From an uncultured Prevotella sp. (GTDB taxonomy: Bacteria; Bacteroidota; Bacteroidia; Bacteroidales; Bacteroidaceae), in the NCBI GenBank assembly GCA_937880835.1, contig CALGRN010000069.1:1-13165 (forward strand): a DNA stretch of 13,165 bases, read 5' to 3'. Below the pieces are notes generated by a model. The model saw only the letters and a program-made list of their open reading frames with translations. It searched no databases and had not been told where the DNA came from. The position numbers and the translations under genes are program-made. Positions 7,746 to 13,165 of this stretch are shown piece by piece (position 1 is the first letter of the stretch; every line of letters starts with the position of its first letter).

Positions 7746-7810
7746 TAAAAGAATTATCCTTCTGAATGCAGAAAGTTCATTATTTCTCATTCAGAAGGAT
7801 AATTCTTTTA
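7746..7810. terminator. Bidirectional terminator: 23-bp perfect palindrome
   Basis: Arms 7746-7768 and 7788-7810 are perfect inverted repeats of 23 nt. Inside the loop, AGAAA (7770-7774) pairs with TTTCT (7783-7787), extending the stem. The outer ends are AAAAG and CTTTT, giving a U-rich tail in either direction. It lies between the convergent OPT and BASS transporter genes and should end both transcripts. The 140 nt between the OPT stop and this palindrome contain only a weak 6-bp dyad (7609-7614 with 7651-7656). Confidence 0.85.
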
Positions 7811-7828
7811 CATCGAATACTCTGAAAA

Positions 7829-8794
7829 TCAAATGCCACGAGCAGCATCTTCTTTCCTTTTTTGCCATATCTCAATGCTGTTTATGGTGTTTTGCCACAG
7901 TATATAGCAGCCCGGTCCCACCGTAGAAAGAGGGTTGAGATATGTGTATGCTATCCATATTGCGAAAGCAGTGTTCTTCTGTCCCAATGCCTGACCTGCG
8001 TTTATGGTGCTTCGGAAGAAATGTCCGATGTATCTTCCAACGGCAAACTGAACGATGCAAAGCATCAGCACAGAGCCTGCTATGAGCATAATGAAACCTG
8101 CGGATGAGTCTGCATGAAAGATGTTTTTAACCGTTGTACCGCTCACAATCATAAGAGAACATCCCCACGTATAATAGGAAAGATCTTTAATGCTTACTAT
8201 CCAACGGTGCAATCTGCGCACGTAATGCTTCACGATATACGCCATAAGCATAGGCACGAGCAACACAATGCACACCTCGTAGAATATTTTCAGGAAAGCA
8301 TCCATGAAAGTTATGTTTGCCTCTTTGTCTATCATCGGAAAACAAACAGGTATGAGTATGGCGGTTATGAAATTGGAAAGGAAAGTGTATGTGGTCATTT
8401 CTTCGATGTTGCCGCCGAGCTTCTGAGTTACAACGGCAGCTGCGGCAGCACACGGACATATAATACATGTAAGTATGGATTCAAACATTATGAGTTTTTC
8501 GTCCGTTATATTGAACACTATTATTGCACTGACTATAATAACAACAAACAGCACTTGGAACATCCCAATCCACAAATGCCATCTCACCGGTATCAGTTTT
8601 CTGAAATCTACTTTGCAGAATGTAACGAAAAGAATAAAAAACATGAACAAAGGAAGTATCGCATCGAATATCGGAGAGAAAAACTCCGATGCTGCTCCAA
8701 GAGCTGGAATGAAAGCGAATATCAGATAAACGACAACTCCGGTAGCAATAGACAAAGGGAGCGTCCAGTTCTTTATTAATGTTATGATGCTCAT
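7829..8794 (-). CDS. BASS-family (bile acid:sodium symporter-like) transporter
   Basis: A 321-residue membrane protein with about nine to ten hydrophobic segments. The order of motifs matches the bile acid:sodium symporter superfamily: CPCAAAAAVVTQKLGGN at 113-129 takes the place of the family's CPGG...SN region followed by a KGD-like turn, and GQKNTAFA at 271-278 followed by NPLSTVGPG and WQN (300-302) corresponds to the family's GMQN...LP...WHN region. Family members couple sodium entry to uptake of bile acids, pyruvate, pantothenate or other organic anions; this variant's substrate is unknown. It is a single-gene unit with its own promoter 20 nt upstream and a shared terminator downstream. 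The ATG at 8794 fits the promoter position and the beginning of helix 1. The C-terminus is short and charged (QKRKEDAARG). Confidence 0.8.
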   Translation of the reverse strand: MSIITLIKNWTLPLSIATGVVVYLIFAFIPALGAASEFFSPIFDAILPLFMFFILFVTFCKVDFRKLIPVRWHLWIGMFQVLFVVIIVSAIIVFNITDEKLIMFESILTCIICPCAAAAAVVTQKLGGNIEEMTTYTFLSNFITAILIPVCFPMIDKEANITFMDAFLKIFYEVCIVLLVPMLMAYIVKHYVRRLHRWIVSIKDLSYYTWGCSLMIVSGTTVKNIFHADSSAGFIMLIAGSVLMLCIVQFAVGRYIGHFFRSTINAGQALGQKNTAFAIWIAYTYLNPLSTVGPGCYILWQNTINSIEIWQKRKEDAARGI

Positions 8795-8813
8795 CTTTTA
8801 ATGATATTTGCTG

Positions 8814-8845
8814 CAAAGTTAGCAAGTAAAATATTAGTATGCAAA
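8814..8845 (-). promoter_or_regulatory. Promoter of the BASS transporter gene
   Basis: On the minus strand TTTG (8842-8845) is followed after 20 nt by TAACTTTG (8814-8821), matching TTTG-N19/21-TAnnTTTG exactly. Predicted start near 8807 leaves a leader of only about 12 nt before the ATG at 8794. Confidence 0.82.
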
Positions 8846-8908
8846 TATTTGCCGATACAGTATCATAATCATGCAGTCATTGTAACGGAAATGCAGATCT
8901 TCAAAACC

Positions 8909-8959
8909 ATATCCCACAATCTTTCGTTTGGAATTTTCAAACGAGAGATTGTGGGGTAT
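8909..8959. other. 22-bp hairpin, possible terminator
   Basis: Arms 8909-8930 and 8938-8959 with a 7-nt loop. Two positions are not Watson-Crick; both would be U-G pairs in a plus-strand RNA and A-C mismatches in a minus-strand RNA. It lies 77 nt beyond the stop of the small leftward ORF and upstream of the BASS promoter, so a terminator for that ORF is the simplest role, but neither side has a strong U tract. Confidence 0.55.
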
Positions 8960-9036
8960 ATCATATACGTGTCAGATATTATAACTAATATATTGAATAC
9001 ATATCAGGCTTCATATTACTTATAATCCGTTATATG

Positions 9037-9195
9037 TCATCTGCCGAAAAGCACCCCTAATCTGAACATGTAGATTATCTTTGCCATATAAACGCAAGCA
9101 TAAGCGATTAATATTGATAACACAGGACTTATTATATATTCCATGAAATACAGATTGTTTTCAATCATGAAAGAACCCACGACATTTAAATTCAT
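9037..9195 (-). CDS. Small one-helix membrane protein (52 residues), hypothetical
   Basis: A minus-strand ORF with ATG at 9193-9195 and TGA at 9037-9039. I do not recognise the protein. It has a mildly polar N-terminus (MNLNVVGSFMIENNLY), one hydrophobic segment at about residues 20-36 (EYIISPVLSILIAYACV), then a positively charged tail with K39, R45 and R52. This suggests a single transmembrane helix with the basic end in the cytoplasm. Support for its being real: a perfect promoter match on the same strand at 9441-9471, a hairpin after the stop, and no competing gene. Against it: ORFs of this size, rich in hydrophobic residues, arise by chance in AT-rich DNA. Its size and shape resemble type I toxins or small membrane regulators, but nothing in the sequence shows that function. 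Confidence 0.35.
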   Translation of the reverse strand: MNLNVVGSFMIENNLYFMEYIISPVLSILIAYACVYMAKIIYMFRLGVLFGR

Positions 9196-9236
9196 AACCT
9201 AATAATATAAAAGAAAGCGCACCCTTTGATTTTTAT

Positions 9237-9369
9237 TTCTGCATCAGGCTGTCCGACCAAAGATTGCCCCACAATGAAACAAAAGTAAAAGGTACGCATA
9301 TTGATTAGGCATATCCTCATTCCCCAAGGTTCATTGTGTAAAGTCTGGTCGGACTATTTTGATGCAGAA
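9237..9369. other. 133-nt imperfect hairpin, candidate structured RNA or mobile-element remnant
   Basis: Three helices stack in register: 10 bp (9237-9246 with 9360-9369), 9 bp (9251-9259 with 9346-9354) and 9 bp (9270-9278 with 9330-9338), separated by short asymmetric internal loops and capped by a 51-nt apical region. As plus-strand RNA, extra pairs appear in the internal loops through G-U wobbles (9247/9359, 9248/9358, and a GAUU/AGUC helix at 9262-9265 with 9342-9345). The only good promoter nearby, however, reads the minus strand. A long, bubble-interrupted rod recalls 6S-like RNAs, and imperfect terminal repeats would also suit a decayed miniature transposon. Neither can be decided by eye. 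Confidence 0.45.
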
Positions 9370-9440
9370 CCTTTCAGAAACAGATACGACTTTCTAATTC
9401 AAAAAATCATCTCAACATCATAAAAGATGCAAAGACAATG

Positions 9441-9471
9441 CAAAAATAATATTTTATTGCGACATATCAAA
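9441..9471 (-). promoter_or_regulatory. Consensus promoter reading into the 133-nt hairpin and small ORF
   Basis: On the minus strand TTTG (9468-9471) is followed after 19 nt by TATTTTTG (9441-9448), a full match to the Bacteroidetes pattern. Transcription would begin near 9434, pass through the hairpin and reach the ATG at 9195 after a leader of about 240 nt. In AT-rich DNA a match can occur by chance. Confidence 0.55.
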
Positions 9472-9656
9472 ATCAGAAAATAATGTTTTTATTTCTCTGA
9501 AAGACAAGCATCTGTATCACATTGAATATCAATATTATAAAAAACAGATCTTCGCAGTGTTGATTTATGTCATTTAGTGCTATTAAATATATTCCGGAAA
9601 GAGTAAACCGAGAATTGTTTTTATATAATAACAAATGTTTTTTTTTGCTAAAATAA

Positions 9657-9687
9657 TTTGTCGTATATAAGATAAGTCTTACATTTG
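9657..9687 (+). promoter_or_regulatory. Promoter of the secreted-protein operon
   Basis: TTTG (9657-9660) is followed after 19 nt by TACATTTG (9680-9687), an exact TTTG-N19/21-TAnnTTTG match. The predicted start near 9694 gives an untranslated leader of about 177 nt before the ATG at 9871, long compared with the 12-17 nt leaders of the two transporter genes here. A run of nine T (9638-9646) sits 10 nt upstream of the TTTG box. Confidence 0.65.
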
Positions 9688-9870
9688 CCACGAATTAATT
9701 AAAATGCTTATTATGGCTATATCCACATAAGAGCAATAATTTTAAAAAATAAAATTGACATACACTATATTGGCAGCATTATTACACATAAACATATATG
9801 TGATATTGTGAGTCTGCATTAACAGAGAGTTGATATTTCAGCAAGTCAAGTATGACTAATAATTTTTAAT

Positions 9871-12042
9871 ATGAATATTTTTACTAAAATCAATGGTTTT
9901 GTTCTTGCTTTGATTGGTATATGCCATGCATCACCTGCATTGGCACAAGGGCAAGACACGAATTTCAAATGGGTGGGAAATGACATTTCTACCGTAGTTA
10001 ACAACTCTGATACCGACATGAAGACGGTTTATCTTTACAATGTTGGCACTGGAAAGTACCTTAATATAGGAAGTTATTGGGGTACAAGCGTGTCGGCTTA
10101 CAATGTGGGTATGCCTATTACCATTACTAAAAATGGCAGTAATTACCGAATGAAAGGTCCTCTGAAAACACCGCAAGGCGAGAATCTTGCCTTTGGGCGT
10201 AGGAAAGATACAAATGATACAAATTCTGTAAGTTGGAATCGTGTGTATTGCGACCGTGGAATTGAGAAGATTAACGGTCATGATAACGGTATCTTAGACT
10301 GGACTTTTACAAAAGTTGAGAGTGAGAATACTTATACGATTCATTGTAATAATGATGAAACCGAATATCAGATGGGAGGCAAACGATACTTGCATGTTTC
10401 AACTTCTGCAAGCAGCAGCAATCGTTTGGAACTTGACTACCCTAATTCAGTTAATGATGACAACGGGCGTTGGAAAATTGTTACATTGAAAGACCTTAAA
10501 AACGCCTTTAAAGATCAATATGCTTCTGAGGAAGATCCTGCCGATGCTACGTTCCTTATCAAAAACCAGAATTTCAGCCGTAGTAGTAAAGAGATCGAAA
10601 AATGGGAAAAGACAGGTTTTACATCTAACTACACCAATTCTGAATATTTCCTTTTTGATCCTGCCACTTCATATACCTACTATGTTGGCATGGGATGCCA
10701 AAAGAGTGATGGTTATCAAACAGAGTACGGCAGATATTGGATTGGCTCTGTAAGAAATTTAGGCAACAATGCTAACGCTAACGGCAAACTGATACAGAAA
10801 GTAAAGGTTTTGAAAGCAGGTTGGTATAAAGTTTCTTGCGATGGTTTTTACGCTACCAATTCTTCTACTTCAAACATGAAATCAGAGCTTGTAGCCTATG
10901 TAACAGGTCAGACCACAGGCACTTCGAACACATCGGTAACGCTTAATAAGTTTAATAAAGAATTCACCTACACGAAAGACGACCTTACACATGTTTATAC
11001 TGCTGATAATCTTGCAAGTTCTTCTTCTCCCCGTGTAAGTCCTTATATCAAGGCGGCAAAACTTTTTGAAGAGGCAAAATACAACAATTCGGTAATGGTG
11101 TATGTGCCAAATGACGGCGATGAGCTTAATATCGGTATTAAGATTTCCGGTTCTGATAACAACCTTGATTGGACGGCTTTCGACAACTTCCAGTTGAAAT
11201 ATTGCGGCAAACAAGATCTTGTGCTTGACGAGGAGCAACTGACTGTTGACTATATGACCCAACAGAAAGATGAAACCCATGCCGCAACGTTGATTCTGAA
11301 ACGCAGCATAAAGGCAAATATATGGAATTCTATTACTTTGCCCGTAAACTTAACGGTAGGTCAATTCAAGACTGCTTTCGGCAACCAAGCCAAGCTGTCT
11401 GTTCTGAAAGGAACTGATCCGAACCGTCGCACTCGCATTGTATTTAAGTCGGTAGATCTTACCAATGATGATGCTGTTGCCATAACGGCAGGAAAACTTT
11501 ATATAATGAAATCTGTACAAGAAGCCAATGTAACAAACGGTTCTTATGAGAAAATTCTCAAAGATAACAGAAAAATAACTGTAAAGGCTCCTTATTTCGT
11601 AATCAACAACGTCACGCTGAAAACTGTCCCCGACCCCATTATTAAGGAAGATGCATTAGTTTCTTATAACCCCGACGTGAAGATACAGTTCTGCGGAGTT
11701 ATGATTAATCATACCGATAATGTTGTTCCTAAATACTCTTATGTATTGGGTGGTAATGACGGCAAGTGGTACTATACACAAAACGATCTGCCTATTAAGG
11801 GATTCAGAACTTACATAGCTACCGGCGGTTCAGCAGGTGCACAGGCTCTGACGTTTACCATTGACGATGAAGACTTCGGAGACATTACGGGTATCAACGG
11901 TATCGGTGCTGATGAAGAAACAGACGGCAACGCAACCGTATATAACCTAAACGGTCAGGTAGTACGCAGTGGCTCATCGTCTCTCGAAGGATTGCCTAAG
12001 GGCATTTATATAATTAATCACAAGAAAGTTATTGTAAAATAA
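9871..12042 (+). CDS. Large secreted protein with lectin-like N-terminus and type IX-like C-terminal tail
   Basis: A 723-residue exported protein of unknown function. Residues 1-25 are a signal peptide ending in ALA before Gln26. Residues about 51-200 begin TVYLYNVGTGKYLNIGSYWG and include GKRYLHVS and DNGRWKIV, resembling the ricin-type beta-trefoil-like modules common at the N-terminus of Prevotella exported proteins. A middle segment (about 230-450) contains GWYKVSCDGFYA and NLDWTAFDNFQLKYCG, like carbohydrate-binding-type beta-sandwiches. Residues about 470-660 look like another beta-rich region. The last 37 residues (687-723: VYNLNGQVVRSG, LPKGIYII, VIVK) resemble the C-terminal sorting domain of type IX secretion substrates, suggesting export across the outer membrane and surface attachment or release. 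No catalytic motif was recognised. It shares a transcript with the 64-residue protein beginning 6 nt after its stop. Domain calls are by pattern memory. Confidence 0.8.
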   Translation: MNIFTKINGFVLALIGICHASPALAQGQDTNFKWVGNDISTVVNNSDTDMKTVYLYNVGTGKYLNIGSYWGTSVSAYNVGMPITITKNGSNYRMKGPLKTPQGENLAFGRRKDTNDTNSVSWNRVYCDRGIEKINGHDNGILDWTFTKVESENTYTIHCNNDETEYQMGGKRYLHVSTSASSSNRLELDYPNSVNDDNGRWKIVTLKDLKNAFKDQYASEEDPADATFLIKNQNFSRSSKEIEKWEKTGFTSNYTNSEYFLFDPATSYTYYVGMGCQKSDGYQTEYGRYWIGSVRNLGNNANANGKLIQKVKVLKAGWYKVSCDGFYATNSSTSNMKSELVAYVTGQTTGTSNTSVTLNKFNKEFTYTKDDLTHVYTADNLASSSSPRVSPYIKAAKLFEEAKYNNSVMVYVPNDGDELNIGIKISGSDNNLDWTAFDNFQLKYCGKQDLVLDEEQLTVDYMTQQKDETHAATLILKRSIKANIWNSITLPVNLTVGQFKTAFGNQAKLSVLKGTDPNRRTRIVFKSVDLTNDDAVAITAGKLYIMKSVQEANVTNGSYEKILKDNRKITVKAPYFVINNVTLKTVPDPIIKEDALVSYNPDVKIQFCGVMINHTDNVVPKYSYVLGGNDGKWYYTQNDLPIKGFRTYIATGGSAGAQALTFTIDDEDFGDITGINGIGADEETDGNATVYNLNGQVVRSGSSSLEGLPKGIYIINHKKVIVK

Positions 12043-12048
12043 AGAGCA

Positions 12049-12243
12049 ATGGAAAAGAAATTATATGAAAGACCACTTACAGATATTGTTGTGGTGACTT
12101 CTGAATTATTACAACAATTACCGGGAGCTTCATACATAAAAAATGGTGATGATGAAACTCCTACGCCTATAACACCGAGCGATCCTTCTGGTGGCATTGG
12201 CGCAAAAGATTTCTATGAAGATTCATTTGATGATTGGGAATAA
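12049..12243 (+). CDS. Small acidic protein (64 residues), hypothetical
   Basis: Starts 6 nt after the secreted-protein gene and ends just before a strong terminator, so it is the second and last gene of that operon. There is no signal peptide or membrane helix. The layout is: a basic start followed by YERPLTDIVVV, a short hydrophobic stretch to LLQQLPGASY, a Pro/Thr-rich linker (TPTPITPSDPSGGIG), then AKD and an aromatic, strongly acidic tail (FYEDSFDDWE). Short proteins with an N-terminal YxxP, a central LL...SG-like segment and an acidic FW/DW-ending tail recur in Prevotella and Bacteroides as hypothetical proteins; this is remembered, not searched. A role as a chaperone or partner of the upstream protein, or as a peptide precursor, is only speculation. 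Confidence 0.75.
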   Translation: MEKKLYERPLTDIVVVTSELLQQLPGASYIKNGDDETPTPITPSDPSGGIGAKDFYEDSFDDWE

Positions 12244-12251
12244 GATTAATT

Positions 12252-12298
12252 AAAATAAATAGGTGGGTAAATCATTGGTTTACCCACCTATTTATTTT
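12252..12298. terminator. Strong terminator: 20-bp perfect hairpin
   Basis: Arms 12252-12271 and 12279-12298 pair perfectly around a 7-nt loop, with a GC-containing core (AGGTGGGTAAA) and AT-rich outer parts ending in TTTATTTTT. It begins 9 nt after the stop of the 64-residue protein and should end that operon. The following 194 nt up to the next gene hold only AT-rich DNA and a speculative promoter. Confidence 0.9.
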
Positions 12299-12492
12299 TG
12301 TCTAATCAGAACCAGTCGTTAAAAATTAATTTCAACGTATTCTATGGATATCTCCAAATGTCAAACTAAGGATATAATTATATTAAAATAAAAAAAGAGT
12401 GAATTTTTCAAAATACCGCAGTGATTGGAAACTTTTATTTAAACCTTGACAATATCGCTACGTCAAAAAAACAAATAAATAAAAGCGAACAG

Positions 12493-13165
12493 ATGAAAAA
12501 GTTTCTCACATTATTAATAATGATACTGCCTGCGTTGGCGTACGCTCAGAACCGAACCGTTTCGGGGTATGTATCTGATAAAAGCACAAAAGAAGGTATT
12601 ATACAGGCTACGGTACAATTACTGACTACGGACAGTGCATTCGTCAAAGGTGCAATATCTGACATGGAAGGAAATTTCAGCATAGATATTCCTCAAAACG
12701 GTAAATACGTCTTGAAAATCACGAGCATAGGCTATAAGCCCTTTACAAAGCTTCTCTCCTTATCTGATAACAATAACATGGATATTGGCAATATCGCCAT
12801 GGAGGCTGATGCAATAATGCTCGAAGGCACAATAGTAGAAGGACATGCTGCCAGAGTGGTTGTGAAAAAAGACACGATGCAATATAATGCATCCGCATAT
12901 CGCGTACCGGAGGGCTCAACAGTGGAAGCTTTGGTTGAAGCTTTGCCCGGTGCACAAGTGGATGAGGACGGAAAAATAACAATAAACGGAAAAGAAGTAA
13001 AGAAAATTCTCATAGACGGTAAGGAATTTATGACAGGAGATACAAAGACCGCAATGAAGAACCTGCCAACATCTATGATAGAAAACATAAAGTCTTACGA
13101 CCAAAAAAGCGACCTTGCAAGAATAACCGGAATAGAAGACGGAGAAGAGGAAACGGTACTGGATT
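12493..13165 (+). CDS. TonB-receptor-like outer membrane beta-barrel protein, N-terminal part (partial)
   Basis: Open from ATG 12493 to the window edge (224 codons seen, no stop). Residues 1-18 are a signal peptide ending in AYA before Gln19. Residues about 20-105 form a carboxypeptidase-regulatory-like beta-sandwich (RTVSGYVSDKSTKEGI, then GAISDMEGNFSIDIP, then LKITSIGYKPF), common at the front of Bacteroidetes outer-membrane receptors. From about 118 a plug-like domain begins: KKDTMQYNASAYRVPEGS, then VEALPGAQVDEDGKITINGK and VKKILIDGKEFMTGD. This wording is typical of the Bacteroidetes outer-membrane beta-barrel family related to TonB-dependent receptors (OMP_b-brl_3-like) rather than classic SusC. 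The barrel itself is outside the window. The substrate is unknown. It is separated from the upstream operon by a strong terminator, so it has its own promoter. Confidence 0.85.
   Translation, partial: MKKFLTLLIMILPALAYAQNRTVSGYVSDKSTKEGIIQATVQLLTTDSAFVKGAISDMEGNFSIDIPQNGKYVLKITSIGYKPFTKLLSLSDNNNMDIGNIAMEADAIMLEGTIVEGHAARVVVKKDTMQYNASAYRVPEGSTVEALVEALPGAQVDEDGKITINGKEVKKILIDGKEFMTGDTKTAMKNLPTSMIENIKSYDQKSDLARITGIEDGEEETVLD

Larger units (their letters stand above)
8846..9870. other. About 1 kb gap with no conventional gene
   Basis: AT-rich region between the leftward BASS gene and the rightward secreted-protein gene. Four elements stand out and have their own entries: a 22-bp hairpin (8909-8959), a small leftward ORF (9037-9195), a 133-nt imperfect hairpin (9237-9369) and two consensus promoters facing away from each other (minus at 9441-9471, plus at 9657-9687). 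Between the two promoters (9472-9656) I see only AT-rich DNA with a nine-T run at 9638-9646. From 9694 to 9870 lies the presumed untranslated leader of the secreted-protein gene, with a small 6-bp dyad at 9785-9802. Confidence 0.6.

Noticed and set aside
8114..8779. 221-codon rightward ORF antisense to the BASS transporter
   Set aside because: Tyr/His/Cys-rich composition typical of an antisense shadow of a membrane protein gene.
8801..9025. 74-codon rightward ORF over the BASS promoter region
   Set aside because: It spans the BASS promoter on the other strand and the 22-bp hairpin; no recognisable protein features.
9473..9691. 72-codon leftward ORF in the AT-rich gap
   Set aside because: It overlaps both predicted promoters and is full of Asn, Lys, Ile and Phe as expected from random AT-rich DNA.
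9703..9729. Eight-codon ORF in the leader of the secreted-protein gene, as a leader peptide
   Set aside because: Too short to separate from chance, with no regulatory codon run or attenuator hairpin next to it.

Overview
The window looks like chromosomal DNA from a Bacteroidales bacterium, most likely Prevotella or a close relative. The reasons are: five places match the Bacteroidetes promoter pattern TTTG-N19/20-TAnnTTTG; the precorrin reductase CbiJ and methyltransferase CbiD are fused in one protein; there is a secreted protein with a Prevotella-style N-terminal lectin-like region and a type IX-like C-terminal tail; a beta-barrel receptor carries a carboxypeptidase-regulatory-like N-terminus; and intergenic DNA is AT-rich with long perfect hairpins. 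The genus is an inference from remembered families.

Left part (1-4989): vitamin B12. The end of a cobalt-precorrin-4 methyltransferase is followed 6 nt later by the CbiJ-CbiD fusion, both rightward. Facing them, and overlapping the fusion stop by 4 nt, is a leftward operon btuF-btuC-btuD (binding lipoprotein, permease, ATPase), whose genes overlap one another. Together they suggest de novo corrin synthesis plus uptake of corrinoids across the inner membrane. No cobalamin riboswitch is visible before btuF.

Middle (5046-8845): a leftward tRNA-Leu(UAG) with a clear promoter and a 15-bp hairpin just after it; a cluster of three small hairpins; an OPT-family oligopeptide transporter (rightward); a 23-bp perfect palindrome acting as shared terminator; and a leftward BASS-family (bile acid:sodium symporter-like) transporter with its own promoter.

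Gap (8846-9870): about 1 kb with no conventional gene. It is not featureless. It holds a consensus leftward promoter, a 133-nt imperfect hairpin, a 52-codon leftward ORF for a small one-helix membrane protein, and a 22-bp hairpin, arranged like one short transcription unit. It also holds the rightward promoter for the next gene, which implies a leader of about 177 nt. This gap is the best candidate in the window for something undescribed.

Right part (9871-13165): a 723-residue exported protein, 6 nt later a 64-residue acidic small protein with no signal peptide, a 20-bp terminator hairpin, and the start of a TonB-receptor-like outer-membrane beta-barrel protein that runs off the end. These look like cell-surface functions; substrates cannot be read from the sequence.
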